From assembly GCF_024498195.1 (NCBI RefSeq), contig NZ_CP101824.1:1364001-1428000 (forward strand): a stretch of 64,000 nt of DNA. Direction: 5' to 3'. A model generated the notes under the pieces. The model had not been told where the DNA came from. It made no database searches and worked only from the letters and a program-made list of their open reading frames with translations. Below are positions 17,828 through 27,399 of this stretch, one piece after another (the first letter of the stretch is position 1; each line of letters begins with the position of its first letter). The position numbers were made by a program, and so were the translations under genes. Source of the DNA: Halovivax cerinus. GTDB taxonomy: Archaea; Halobacteriota; Halobacteria; Halobacteriales; Natrialbaceae.

Positions 17828-19401
17828 TGGCGGCACCCGGAACGGCCGATACGTCGATCGCCATCGAAGCCGCCGGCGCCTACGCGCCCCGATTCCGGAT
17901 CACGGCCGACGCGTTTCGCGAGGCCTGGGGCCAGTTCCAGGCCGCCGGCGTCTCCGAGACGGCGGTCCCCGCGGCCGACGAGGACGCCCTGACGATGGGG
18001 TACGAGGCCGCTACCCGCGCGCTCGGCGCCGGGGACCTCGACGGAACCGACGTCTCCTGGCTCGGCTTCGCGACGACGACCCCGCCGATCGAGGAGGGCG
18101 ACCTGACGGCCCGACTGGGTACGATGGTCGGCCTCCCGGACGACGCGACTCGGCAGTTCTTCGGCGGGAGCACCCGGGCCGGCACTCGCGCCCTCTGGGC
18201 CGCGATGGATGCCGTCGCGGCGGGCGGCGGGCGTGCACTGGTCGTCGCGGCCGACGCGCCGCAGGGCGAGCCGGACGACGCGATCGACCACGCCGCCGGC
18301 GCGGGCGCCGCGGCGTTCGTCGTCGCCGCCGACGGGCCCGCCGCGATCGTCGACCGCGCCGAGTACGCCGCCCCCTATCCGGGGACGCGATTCCGCGAAC
18401 GCGGCGCGGAGACGACCGACGGCCTCGGCGTCACGACGTACGACCGGCAGGCGTTTCGTGAGACGGTCGGCGGGGCGGTGGACGGGCTCGAGATAGCCTC
18501 GGGCGGTGACGACGCCGCGGCGGACGCGGATGGCGACGCCGCGTCGGGCGCCGAGACGGCCACGACGTACGCCGCCGCCGCGATCCAGGCACCCGACGGC
18601 AAACTCCCCTACCGCGTGGCCGACGCGGCGGGCGTGAGTACGGACACGATCCAGACGGCCGCGACGGTCCACGACCTCGGCGACCTCGGGGCCGCGAGCG
18701 TCCCGGTCTCACTGGCGAGCGCGCTCGCCGACGGCCACGAGTCGATCCTCGCGGTCTCGCACGGGAGCGGCGCCGGCGCGGACGCCCTCGCGATCGACGC
18801 CGACGGGGACGTTCCGACCGAACTCGCGCTCGCCGGCGACGACCCACTCTCGTACGCCGAGTACCTCCGCCAGCGCGGGGTCGTTACCTCGGGCCCGCCG
18901 TCGGGCGGCGGCGCGTACGTCAGCGTGCCCACCTGGCGACGATCGATCCCCCAGCGGTACCGCCTCGAAGCCGGCCGCTGCCGCGAGTGCGGGGCGGTGT
19001 CGTTCCCGCCGTCGGGCGCCTGCCGTGACTGCGGTGCCCGCGCCGGGTACGATCGGTTCGAACTCCCTGGAACGGGCACCGTCGAGGCCGTGACGACGAT
19101 ATCACAGGGCGGCGCCCCGCCCGAATTCGCCGAGGAACAGGCGCGCTCGGGCGACTACGCCGCCGCCATCGTCGCGCTGGACGTGGGTGACGGGGTCGAC
19201 CCGGGCGACGGAGGCGACGCGAACGGAACGCCGGCGTCCGCGACCGATGGGTTCGAAACGGTCAGCGTGCCGGCGATGGGTACCGAGGCGGAGCCGGGCG
19301 CGTTCACCGTCGGCGACCGCGTCGAGACGACGATCCGCCGTATCTACACGCAGGAAGGCGTCACCCGGTACGGGTTCAAGGTGAGACCCGCGACGGAGTG
19401 A
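17827..19401 (+). CDS. HMG-CoA-synthase-like domain fused to DUF35 zinc-ribbon/OB-fold
   Basis: The 524-residue two-part protein has a thiolase-fold condensing domain (about 10-345) ending in the GSGAGADAL loop. After a linker comes a DUF35-type zinc ribbon with Cys385, Cys388, Cys399 and Cys402, then an OB-fold (to ~520) with a low-complexity insert (~455-475). In archaea DUF35 proteins bridge acetoacetyl-CoA thiolase and HMG-CoA synthase so that intermediates are channelled. In the condensing domain the place of the catalytic Cys (usually ACYGG) reads QFFGGST (110-116), so the nucleophile appears lost. The protein may therefore be a structural or substrate-binding partner of the overlapping thiolase. 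Confidence 0.8.
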   Translation: MAAPGTADTSIAIEAAGAYAPRFRITADAFREAWGQFQAAGVSETAVPAADEDALTMGYEAATRALGAGDLDGTDVSWLGFATTTPPIEEGDLTARLGTMVGLPDDATRQFFGGSTRAGTRALWAAMDAVAAGGGRALVVAADAPQGEPDDAIDHAAGAGAAAFVVAADGPAAIVDRAEYAAPYPGTRFRERGAETTDGLGVTTYDRQAFRETVGGAVDGLEIASGGDDAAADADGDAASGAETATTYAAAAIQAPDGKLPYRVADAAGVSTDTIQTAATVHDLGDLGAASVPVSLASALADGHESILAVSHGSGAGADALAIDADGDVPTELALAGDDPLSYAEYLRQRGVVTSGPPSGGGAYVSVPTWRRSIPQRYRLEAGRCRECGAVSFPPSGACRDCGARAGYDRFELPGTGTVEAVTTISQGGAPPEFAEEQARSGDYAAAIVALDVGDGVDPGDGGDANGTPASATDGFETVSVPAMGTEAEPGAFTVGDRVETTIRRIYTQEGVTRYGFKVRPATE

Positions 19402-19437
19402 ACTCGGACTTGCGACGGAGTGAGCCGGCCGGAGCGG

Positions 19438-20454
19438 CTACTCCCGTCGCAGAACGGCCCAGGTGAGGATCGAGAGCGGGACGACGACGGCAGCGGGTCC
19501 GACGACGGGGATCGAGTCGCTTCCGCCGTCGTCTCCGGTGCCATCCGGGTCGGATGGCTGCTGGGGCGTCCCGTCGGCGTCCGTTCCGTCATCGGACCCG
19601 TCCCCGTCGCCCGTGTCGCGTCCGGTCTCGCTCTCGTTTCCGTCGGTCCCGTCGCCGCCCGAGCCGTCGGTTTCGGTTCCTGATTCGTTCTCGTCGCCCG
19701 GATCCTCGCCACCCGGATCACCGCCGCCCGGATTCGAGCCACCGTCGGAGACCGACAGTGTCGTTCCGTCGCTCACGCCGACGACGTTCGGTTCGCCCAT
19801 GACGGTGCCGGATCCCTGTGCGGCGGCGTAGAGCTGGTAGTCGCCGGGATCCAGACCGTCGATCGTCGCCTCGTACGTCCCGTCGCCGGTCTCCGTCGCG
19901 GTGACGCGCTCGGTGCTGTCGCCGTTCCAGATGGCCACTTCGACCGCCTGGGGGGTCGTACCATCGATCGAACTCGTCTCGACGGTGGCCGTGGCCGTCT
20001 CGTTCATCTCGACAGATCCGGGTGCCTGCAGCGTCACGGAGACGCCCTCCATCACGAGCGGTTTCACGTCGACGACGTCGCCGTCGGCGTGGAGGACGAG
20101 GGCGTACGTGCCGGCGTCGAATCCCGACATGTCGAGGCTCTCGGTCTGGGGACCGGAGCCGTACTCCGTGCGGACGACCTCGTTTTCGTTTCTGTACACG
20201 TCGAGGACGTACGACGAGTCGTCGGGGACCTGAATCGACGCCGCCACCGTGTCGCCGACCGGCGCCGTCGCGATCGAGTCGATCGTGAACGTGGAGCCTT
20301 CGATAGTGACGGTTCGCGACGGGGTGTCGGTCTCGGAGTCGGTCGAGACGGCGTACTCACTCGCGGCGACGCCAGAGAGAGCCACGGTGGCGAGGACGGT
20401 GACGACGAGTAAGCAGCCGACGATTGGGCGGAGGGTGCGTGGGCGTTCGATCAT
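19438..20454 (-). CDS. Secreted, C-terminally anchored protein
   Basis: The 338-residue surface protein has an N-terminal signal (hydrophobic stretch about residues 11-30 ending SGVAAS). Beta-rich Ig-like domains follow (about 45-215, including GDGTYEATIDGLDPGDYQLY), then a long Gly/Asp/Ser/Thr-rich linker (about 225-310). A C-terminal hydrophobic helix (VVGPAAVVVPLSILTWAVL) ends in RRE. This layout resembles sorting-signal proteins, though the tail lacks a clear PGF motif. It is convergent with the HMGS/DUF35 gene and divergent from the PGF-CTERM protein gene. Exact role unknown; adhesion or an envelope role is a guess. Confidence 0.7.
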   Translation of the reverse strand: MIERPRTLRPIVGCLLVVTVLATVALSGVAASEYAVSTDSETDTPSRTVTIEGSTFTIDSIATAPVGDTVAASIQVPDDSSYVLDVYRNENEVVRTEYGSGPQTESLDMSGFDAGTYALVLHADGDVVDVKPLVMEGVSVTLQAPGSVEMNETATATVETSSIDGTTPQAVEVAIWNGDSTERVTATETGDGTYEATIDGLDPGDYQLYAAAQGSGTVMGEPNVVGVSDGTTLSVSDGGSNPGGGDPGGEDPGDENESGTETDGSGGDGTDGNESETGRDTGDGDGSDDGTDADGTPQQPSDPDGTGDDGGSDSIPVVGPAAVVVPLSILTWAVLRRE

Positions 20455-20764
20455 GGGAGGGCGGGGATTCGCTACTGGTCGTCCGTCACGTCGTCTACGC
20501 AGTAATTCTTTCGGTTAGGGTCGAACCGACGCGAAAGACCGACCTGACGGTCTCGTGAGAATCACGCGGACGGTGGTCGGCCTGGTCTCCGCACACCGCC
20601 GTGAGCTCGCTGAACACTCCGAGCAAAAGCATTCATGGTGCAGTCATATCACTATTATGTCTGGTTGGTGCTATCGTACATGACGACGAACGTCGCCACA
20701 GACGAACGTCTCGTCGCGACTTTCGGGGGAAACCTATAAGTTGAGTTGGTGAAATATCCTCTCT
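20455..20764. other. Divergent promoter region between two secreted-protein genes
   Basis: 310 bases. A TATA-like cctataagt at 20733-20741 lies 28 bases before the ATG at 20765. Nothing else recognised. Confidence 0.45.
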
Positions 20765-22690
20765 ATGGTACGGATCGTACTCGCGATTGCGGCACTTCTT
20801 GTCATGGCCCCCATCGCCGGCGTGGCGGGTGCTGTCACGGCCCCCGCGGCGGCGGGCGACGTGGGTCCCCAGGGGGCACAATCTTCAGATATCATCGACA
20901 CACCGACCGAGAACATCAGCGTGTGGGAACATACGCCATTCACGCTGCGCGCCGACGCGGAGGCCGGCGCGACGACGGTGGATAACCAACAATTACGGGT
21001 CCAACCCCACGGCAGCGAACAAGGGACCCAGCTCGACTACCCGAAACTCGCCGTCTACGACAACGAATCGGCGATCCCGATTGCGTTCAACGGATCGTCG
21101 ACTCACGACATCTCACAGTTCGAGAATAAAAACGCGACCGTCGTCTTCGGCAAGTTCACCGGCGATTCGGACACGAACACGTCTGCCCTGCCGTCGACGA
21201 TGTCAGCGTTCGAGACGTTCCTCAGTTCGAACGGTATCGACGAACTGAACGGTAACGTCACGTTCGCCGAAGGGGGATCACCCACGATTACTGACACCGG
21301 CTTCTCCGGCGAGTTCACGCCCGCAGAAGACGGTCCGTTCGGTGACGGCGTCGGTCAGTACGTCGTCTTCGCGGCCGTCAACGAGACCAGTGACACGGCG
21401 CCGGAAATGGTGACCGACGAGAACCTCACGCCGAGCGGCGATACCGTCATCGTCGGCGCCGAGGCGCTCACCGTCCAGGATACGAACTCGGAGACCACGC
21501 ACGTCGACGGGAGCGAACCTGGCGACGACGTCACCTTCGACGCCGATGCGATGGTCGGCGCGGACGGCAGCGTCCACCACACGATCGCCCTCTATCACGA
21601 GGAGACGTTCGCCCAGTCCGGAACGTTGATCAACCTCACCGCGCCGCTCGACGCCGACTTCTCCACGGACGACGTCTCCGTCGAACCGGAACTCTCCGGT
21701 GTGAACGGGAACGTTACGCTCCAGAACGTCGACTGGCTCGAGGGCGCGTCGGCGTCCACGACCGGGTCGAGCACCGACGTGGTCAGTTACCTCGGCGCGC
21801 AATCCGACGCCGCCGCGACCGAGGAGGGGACCCTCCTCGACGGCGCCGCCGTAACGAAAGTCGCGGGTAACGTCTCGGAGGAGCTCACGGTCGAGACCCG
21901 CGGTAACTGGACCGAGGGTGACTACCGCTGGATCCACGTCGCCGGGACCGACGGTGGCGAACTCGCCACCGACACGGGAACGGTCACCATCGAGGAGTCG
22001 GGTGGCGGCGGTGGCATCCCGCCGGCGCCGCCGGGTGGCGGCGGTGACGCGGACATCTCGCTCACCGACACTGGCGTGTCGACGACGTCCGCCGATCTCG
22101 GCGAGTCCTACGAGATCACCGCGACGTACGAGAACACCGGCGACGCCTCCGGGTCGCACGTCGCCGAACTCACGCGCGACGGGTCCACCGTCGAGACGAA
22201 AGTCGTCTCCCTCGACGCCGGCGAGACGACGACCGTGACGTTCAGTGACTCGCGAGATAGTGCGGGGACGTACGACTACGCCGTCGACGGGACGAGCGCC
22301 GGGTCCGTCGTCGTCGGCGGCGAGGCCTCGTTCGCGGTCAGTGATGCAGCCGTCAGCGACACCGACGTGGACGTCGGCGACACCGTCACCGTGACGGCGA
22401 CCGTCGAGAACACCGGCGCGACCGACGGCACCTACACCGCGGAACTGCGCGTCGACGGCTCGGTGGAGGACACCACCGAGATCACGCTCGGCGCCGGCGA
22501 GTCCGGCACGGTCACCTTCGAGTACGCCTTCGCCGACACGGGCACCTACGACGTGTCCGTCGGCGACGCGTCGGCCGGCACCGTCGAGGTCAGCGAGGCC
22601 GGCGGCGACGGCATCCCCGGCTTCGGACCGCTCGCCGCGCTCGTCGCGATGGCGGCGACGCTCGCGGTCGCACGCCGCCGGGCGAACTAA
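20765..22690 (+). CDS. PGF-CTERM surface protein with CARDB-like domains
   Basis: The 641-residue secreted protein begins with a signal peptide (VRIVLAIAALLVMAPIAGVA). A large N-terminal region (about 35-415) resembles haloarchaeal BGTF surface proteins. A glycine-rich hinge (about 416-430) leads to two CARDB-like beta domains (about 433-515 and 525-605) with the repeated pattern YENTGDASGSH / VENTGATDGTY. The tail GIPGFGPLAALVAMAATLAV plus RRRAN is a classical PGF-CTERM signal, known to be processed by archaeosortase A with lipid attachment. Many N-glycosylation sequons (NxS/T) are present. It probably belongs to the cell envelope. Confidence 0.85.
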   Translation: MVRIVLAIAALLVMAPIAGVAGAVTAPAAAGDVGPQGAQSSDIIDTPTENISVWEHTPFTLRADAEAGATTVDNQQLRVQPHGSEQGTQLDYPKLAVYDNESAIPIAFNGSSTHDISQFENKNATVVFGKFTGDSDTNTSALPSTMSAFETFLSSNGIDELNGNVTFAEGGSPTITDTGFSGEFTPAEDGPFGDGVGQYVVFAAVNETSDTAPEMVTDENLTPSGDTVIVGAEALTVQDTNSETTHVDGSEPGDDVTFDADAMVGADGSVHHTIALYHEETFAQSGTLINLTAPLDADFSTDDVSVEPELSGVNGNVTLQNVDWLEGASASTTGSSTDVVSYLGAQSDAAATEEGTLLDGAAVTKVAGNVSEELTVETRGNWTEGDYRWIHVAGTDGGELATDTGTVTIEESGGGGGIPPAPPGGGGDADISLTDTGVSTTSADLGESYEITATYENTGDASGSHVAELTRDGSTVETKVVSLDAGETTTVTFSDSRDSAGTYDYAVDGTSAGSVVVGGEASFAVSDAAVSDTDVDVGDTVTVTATVENTGATDGTYTAELRVDGSVEDTTEITLGAGESGTVTFEYAFADTGTYDVSVGDASAGTVEVSEAGGDGIPGFGPLAALVAMAATLAVARRRAN

Positions 22691-22867
22691 CCGACCGGTT
22701 GCCGATACGCCGGTCTCCCTTCGAACGAGCCTGACGGACTATTCTTCCGACAGACGTAGCGTCCCGTTCTATCGGCCCGACGAACCACGCTATCGCGCCA
22801 GACGTCTCGTTCGACCCCGACCGACGAGCCACCGACTGCGACCCGTCGACGGGTCGCCGTCAACACC

Positions 22868-22876
22868 ATTATATCC
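22868..22876 (+). promoter_or_regulatory. TATA box of the ABC cassette
   Basis: attatatcc, about 27 bases upstream of the ATG at 22898, suggests a leaderless start for the three-gene operon. Confidence 0.55.
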
Positions 22877-22897
22877 TCGCCGCACCCGTTTCGACGC

Positions 22898-23722
22898 ATG
22901 CACGGTGAAGCGAGCGCGTCGTCGGGCGACCCGCTCGTCGACGCCACGGCCGTCAGCCGGACCTACACGCGCGACCGGCGCTCGCTCGCGTCGATCCTCC
23001 CGTGGCGCGAGGCGCCGCCACGGCCGACGGTTCGCGCGCTACAGTCCGTCTCCCTGTCGATCTCTCGAGGGGAGGTGGTCGGTGTCGCCGGCCCGAGCGG
23101 CAGCGGCAAGTCGACGCTGCTCGAGATCGTCGCCGGCCTCCGGCTCCCCGACGCGGGTTCGGTCGTCGTCGACGGGATCTCCCTGGCGGACCTGTCCCCC
23201 CGTGAGCGCGCCCGTCACCGGTTGCGACGGGTCGGCTTCGTCTTTCAGGACTTTCGACTGCTCGAGTCGTACTCGGCACAGACGAACGTGGCGATACCGC
23301 TCGTCGAACTCGGCGTGGCGCGACGCGACCGACGCGAACGGGCGCGGTCGCTCCTCTCCGACGTCGGACTCGGGGATCGGACCGACCACCGACCCGGCGC
23401 GCTCTCCGGGGGCGAACGCCAGCGGGTCGCGATCGCCCGCGCGCTCGTCACCGAACCCGCGATCGTCGTCGCCGACGAACCGACCGGCGAACTCGACGTG
23501 GAATCGGGTCGACGCGTCCGCGCGATCCTGCGCGAGGTCGCCGCGGATCGCGCCGTCGTAATCGCCTCGCACGACCGCGAGACGCTGGCCGACTGCGATC
23601 GCGTCGTCCGATTGCGCGATGGCCGCCGCGTCGACGACGCGGAGCAGCCGCCGGCCGGTCCGGAGGGAGAGCCGGCGCCGGCCCGCACGTCCGCGGAGAC
23701 CGGTGATTCGGGGGGCGCCTGA
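22898..23722 (+). CDS. ABC transporter ATP-binding protein (MacB/LolD type)
   Basis: The 274-residue ATPase has Walker A GPSGSGKST (65-73), Q-loop VFQDFRLLES, signature LSGGERQRVAIARA (169-182) and Walker B AIVVADEPTGELD. It belongs to the MacB/LolD-like group that powers FtsX-type permeases for export or extraction of lipoproteins and other envelope substrates. Its stop overlaps the start of the first permease gene (TGATG), and a second permease follows, so the three form one transporter. The C-terminal ~35 residues are Pro/Gly/Asp-rich and probably disordered. The substrate is not deducible. Confidence 0.92.
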   Translation: MHGEASASSGDPLVDATAVSRTYTRDRRSLASILPWREAPPRPTVRALQSVSLSISRGEVVGVAGPSGSGKSTLLEIVAGLRLPDAGSVVVDGISLADLSPRERARHRLRRVGFVFQDFRLLESYSAQTNVAIPLVELGVARRDRRERARSLLSDVGLGDRTDHRPGALSGGERQRVAIARALVTEPAIVVADEPTGELDVESGRRVRAILREVAADRAVVIASHDRETLADCDRVVRLRDGRRVDDAEQPPAGPEGEPAPARTSAETGDSGGA

Positions 23723-24906
23723 TGGATCGGCCGGACCGACGTGGTCGCCTCCGACGAACCGTCGGCTGGCTCGGACTCGTCGGCACGCGATTCAGGACGC
23801 GGGCGACCGCGACCGCCCCGGGACGCATCGGCGCCAGCGTCGCGGGAGTGGCCGTCGCAGTGGGCCTGTTGCTCGTCGTCACCGGGCTCGCGCTGGGCAT
23901 GGTCGCCCCGGCGTCCGGATTCGGCGGTGACGAGTACTGGATCACCCCCGAGACCGACGCCGACTCGCCGCTCGTGAGCGCGGGCGACCCGCAGTTCGGC
24001 AGCGCCACCGAGGCCACAGAGCGCATCCGGGGGATGGACGGTGTCGAGTCAGTCTCCCCGGTCCTGATCGACCACCTCGTGGTCGAGACGGTCAGGGGCG
24101 AGCGCACCCGTGTCATCGTCGTCGGCGTCGATCCGGAGGCCGACATCGACGTCTACGGCCTCTCCCCGTCCGCGATCGACTCGCCGTCCGACGTCGTCGT
24201 CTCGGCGGGCACCGCGTCCACGCTCGACGTCGAGCCCGACGACTCGCTCGCGCTCGCCGATTACGACCGGACCGTCACCGTCGCCGGCGTCGACGAAGGA
24301 TCCGGCCCGGCCGTCGCCGCGCCGACACTGCTCGTCGACCTCGCGACGCTCCAGTCGCTCACCGGCGCCGACGAACACGACGCCGCCGATCGGTTCGTCG
24401 TCGAGGGGTCGAGCGGCATCGAGTCCGACCTGGCGACGGTCTACGACCGCTCGACCGTCTCCACCGGCTCCGGGCTGGCCGCCGATCGCCTGTTCGCCGC
24501 CGACCTCCCGCTCGCGTTGTCGCTCGCCGCGCTCCTGGTCAGCGTCCTTGTCGGAACGCTCTTCGTGGCCGTCGTGACTGCGATGGAGGTGGCCGCCGAC
24601 CGCGAGGTGCTCGCGACGCTGTCGGCGATCGGCATCCCTCGGCGGCGCCGAATCGGCCTCTACGCCGGCCAGTCGATGCTCGTGTCGCTCTCCGGGGGTG
24701 TCGTCGGTGCCGCTCTCGGTCTCGGCGGAATCGCACTGGCGAATCGGGCGTCGTCCGCACTCGTCGAGGTGACCGGCCCCATCGTCGCCCACCCGCTACT
24801 CGTCCCGTACGGACTCGGTGCGTCGTTCGTCGTCGGCGTCGTCTCGATCCCGGTCGTCTGGGTGACCGTCCACCGCGTCGAAGCGGAGGTGCGTCCCAGT
24901 GGCTGA
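23722..24906 (+). CDS. ABC transporter permease (FtsX/MacB-like), first
   Basis: The 394-residue permease has one N-terminal helix (about residues 36-62), a large extracytoplasmic domain (about 65-260) and three C-terminal helices. The FtsX core reads LLVSVLVGTLFVAVVTAMEV, followed by a coupling segment with IGIPRRRRIGLY. It overlaps the ATPase gene by one base and its own end overlaps the next permease gene by 8 bases. With the second permease it presumably makes a heterodimeric membrane unit. Confidence 0.88.
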   Translation: MDRPDRRGRLRRTVGWLGLVGTRFRTRATATAPGRIGASVAGVAVAVGLLLVVTGLALGMVAPASGFGGDEYWITPETDADSPLVSAGDPQFGSATEATERIRGMDGVESVSPVLIDHLVVETVRGERTRVIVVGVDPEADIDVYGLSPSAIDSPSDVVVSAGTASTLDVEPDDSLALADYDRTVTVAGVDEGSGPAVAAPTLLVDLATLQSLTGADEHDAADRFVVEGSSGIESDLATVYDRSTVSTGSGLAADRLFAADLPLALSLAALLVSVLVGTLFVAVVTAMEVAADREVLATLSAIGIPRRRRIGLYAGQSMLVSLSGGVVGAALGLGGIALANRASSALVEVTGPIVAHPLLVPYGLGASFVVGVVSIPVVWVTVHRVEAEVRPSG

Positions 24907-26284
24907 CGGATCGAACCCGGCCGACGGCGGGAGGCCGGGGTCGGACGACGGCGCGGGCGGCGACCGTTCCGGGCGCGACCGTAGCGACGAGCGTGATACG
25001 GTCGGGAACGGCGACCGTTCCGGGCGCGAACCCGCCAACCGTGGCGGCCCCGGCGGGGACGTACCCGCGAACGCGAGACTGGGGGCTCGATCCGTCGCGG
25101 TCGTCGGACTCGCCGTCGATGCCCTCCGGTACGAGCGACTGCGGAGCACTGCGGCGATCGTCGGCGTGGCGCTCGCCGTCGTGTCGATCGTCCTGCTGGG
25201 CGGTGCGGGGGCGGGCGTCCTCGAGACGGGCCAGTCGCAGTTCGACGCGGCGGATCGCGACCTCTGGATCACCGGCGAGTCGGTCGGCCTGACGACGGCC
25301 GGGGGCGGCGGGCTGGAGCCGACGATCCAGGACGCACACACCCTCTCCGCCGCCCTCGAGGGGCGAGACGACGTCCGGAACGCGGTCCCGATGGGCTTTC
25401 AGACCCTCTACGTGGGGACGGAGCCCGACGAACTGGACACCGTCGTCGCCTCCGGCGTGCCCGGCGGCGGCTCGTCCGTCTCGATCGAGGCGGGATCGGG
25501 ATTCACCGGGTCCGACACGCACTACGCGAACGGGACTTACGAGGGTCCACGAACCGGCCAGGCGATCGTCGACGGCCGGATGGCGGAGCGATTGAACCTC
25601 TCCGTCGGCGACACGATCTACGTCGGCGGCTCGATCGCCTCCGCGCGCGAGACGACGTACGAGGTAGTGGGGGTCTCCGATACCTTCGCGTCGTTCCTCG
25701 GAACGTCCACGGTGACCATCCGCCTGAGCGAACTGCAGTCGCTCACCGGCGGCGCGGGCACGGACGACGCGACGCTACTCACGGTGACCGTCGCCGACGG
25801 CGCGGACCCGGAGGCGGTCGAACGGGCGATCGAGTCCGAGTACCCCGAGTACGAGGTTCGAACGAACGACGAACAGCTCCGTGCCATCGTGGGCGACCAG
25901 GCGGCCGTCCTCGTCGGCGCCGGCGTCCTCGTCGTCCTCGCGGTGGTGACGGGCGCGGCGCTCTCGATCACCCTGTTCGCGCTCTCGGTGTATCAGCACC
26001 GCCGGGCCTACCGAACCCTCGCGGCGATCGGCGTCTCCCGCCGGACGATCGTCGGCGTCGTCGCCATCCGAGGGCTGCTGCTGGGCGTACTCGGGTGGCT
26101 CGTCGGGGCTGCACTGTCGGTGCCGGCGATCCGCGGGTTGAACGCGGTCGTGTCGTGGGTCGTCGGGTACGACGGTCTGGTGGTCGCGACGCCGCTCGCG
26201 GTCGCCGTCGCCGCGGTCGTCGCGATCGGTATCGGGACGCTCGCCGCGACCGTCGCCGCGTGGCGACTCCCGCGCGTTGCGTAA
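24899..26284 (+). CDS. ABC transporter permease (FtsX/MacB-like), second
   Basis: The 461-residue permease begins with a GTG (24899) inside the end of the previous gene. A disordered acidic N-terminal segment (about 1-60) precedes the first helix (STAAIVGVALAVVSIVLLGG). A large external domain (about 100-320) and three C-terminal helices follow, with a coupling motif IGVSRRTIVGVV. Topology matches the first permease, so the two are probably partners. It ends 135 bases from the convergent DUF5518 gene. Confidence 0.88.
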   Translation: MADGSNPADGGRPGSDDGAGGDRSGRDRSDERDTVGNGDRSGREPANRGGPGGDVPANARLGARSVAVVGLAVDALRYERLRSTAAIVGVALAVVSIVLLGGAGAGVLETGQSQFDAADRDLWITGESVGLTTAGGGGLEPTIQDAHTLSAALEGRDDVRNAVPMGFQTLYVGTEPDELDTVVASGVPGGGSSVSIEAGSGFTGSDTHYANGTYEGPRTGQAIVDGRMAERLNLSVGDTIYVGGSIASARETTYEVVGVSDTFASFLGTSTVTIRLSELQSLTGGAGTDDATLLTVTVADGADPEAVERAIESEYPEYEVRTNDEQLRAIVGDQAAVLVGAGVLVVLAVVTGAALSITLFALSVYQHRRAYRTLAAIGVSRRTIVGVVAIRGLLLGVLGWLVGAALSVPAIRGLNAVVSWVVGYDGLVVATPLAVAVAAVVAIGIGTLAATVAAWRLPRVA

Positions 26285-26289
26285 CGATC

Positions 26290-26372
26290 GGTGCCCCTCG
26301 CCGTATCTGGCGTCCACTGCCGAGTGTGGGTCCCTCGCCGGAATGGGCGTCTGCCGCCGAGTGCGTGTCCCA
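26290..26372. repeat. ~36-bp imperfect tandem duplication
   Basis: ccctcgccg followed by ggcgtc and tgccgagtg recurs about 36 bases later (ccctcgccgg, gggcgtctgccgccgagtg). It lies between two convergent genes. Confidence 0.5.
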
Positions 26373-26418
26373 CGTCACCGCCCTGCGTCTGTCACCGTGT
26401 CTCCTCAGCCCGCTCCGG

Positions 26419-26811
26419 TCACATCTCCTGCGCGACGTATTGGCCGAGGAGGGCGCCGACGATGCTCAACCCGACGGTGTAGACGGCGGTGATCGTCAGC
26501 GCGACCAAGAGGAAGCCGCCGAAGACCAGCACCGACTCCCCCGGCGCGAAGCCTAGCAGAATCACCGTGACGAACAGTCCGAAGAGGGCTATCGGCACGA
26601 GCATGACGAGCCCGGCGATGGCACCGACCGTCAGTGCGTCGCTGCTCTCACCGAGTTCCAGGTAGCCGGCGACCGCACCACCCAGCAGCGGCGACCCGGG
26701 GACGAACGAGAGGAAGATACCGACGACGCCGCCGAACAGCGCGTTTACGCCGGTACCGAAGTCGTACTCGTGGGCGGGAGCGCCCGCCGGCGCGTGCGAG
26801 TCGGAGACCAT
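26419..26811 (-). CDS. DUF5518-like small membrane protein
   Basis: The 130-residue protein has four hydrophobic segments (about 24-42, 57-75, 78-96 and 100-125) rich in Gly and Ala, including AVAGYLELGESSDALTVGAI. This topology and the GGxVAGYL pattern are typical of the haloarchaeal DUF5518 family of unknown function. The ATG at 26811 (MVSDSHAPAG) is preferred over one nine codons upstream because homology begins after it. It stands alone between the ABC operon and the MoxR cluster. Confidence 0.75.
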   Translation of the reverse strand: MVSDSHAPAGAPAHEYDFGTGVNALFGGVVGIFLSFVPGSPLLGGAVAGYLELGESSDALTVGAIAGLVMLVPIALFGLFVTVILLGFAPGESVLVFGGFLLVALTITAVYTVGLSIVGALLGQYVAQEM

Positions 26812-27117
26812 GCGGAGCCCTTCCGACTCATCGCGCAAAACAGTTGGGATTCCTATGGGTGGGTCGCGACCGAGGCGCCGGTCGGATCGATTCGTCCGAC
26901 GCCGCAGATGTGCCCTCCTCGGTGCGCTCGCGCCCTCCGGCAGTTTCGTCCACCCTGGCAGTCTCGCACTCCCAGGTGATCGTTCACTCTGTCGGCCTCC
27001 TCCCCGGGTTCGAACTGGACGCCGTCACCGAACCGACGGGGCGCAGTCGGGCGATTCGGACCGGACCCGCCAGCGCCGGGCGACAGGTTTACGGTCGTTC
27101 TCGACCGACCACCGCCA
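26812..27117. other. Intergenic, divergent promoter region
   Basis: 306 bases between the DUF5518 gene and the small membrane protein at 27118. A weak TATA-like tttacg lies near 27090. No gene recognised. Confidence 0.4.
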
Positions 27118-27399
27118 ATGGCAACGCAGCGCCGGATGCGGTTCGTCCACGGCAACCTGGCCTGGTTGCTCGCGACCGCGCTCGCGCTCGCCCTCCTCGA
27201 CGCCCTCTCGTACGAACTCTTCTTCGTCTGTGCGCTCATCGGCCTGCTCGTCGTCACGGAACTGACGGCGCCGGTGTCGGTCTCGCCGGCCTGGCGCCGC
27301 CGCCTGCGCTGGCTCATCGCGGCCGGCCTGCTCGGGTTCGCCGCCGTGGTGGCCAAACGGATCGTCGAAATCCTGCCGCCGGAGGTGCTTCCCTGGTGA
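27118..27399 (+). CDS. Small membrane protein of the MoxR cluster
   Basis: The 93-residue protein has three predicted hydrophobic helices (about 14-30, 32-48 and 66-83) and ends IVEILPPEVLPW. It overlaps the following DUF4350-like gene by 4 bases (GTGA), so it is the first gene of a three-gene unit with DUF4350 and MoxR. No function can be named; the context suggests membrane assembly or maturation partners of the MoxR system. Confidence 0.65.
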   Translation: MATQRRMRFVHGNLAWLLATALALALLDALSYELFFVCALIGLLVVTELTAPVSVSPAWRRRLRWLIAAGLLGFAAVVAKRIVEILPPEVLPW

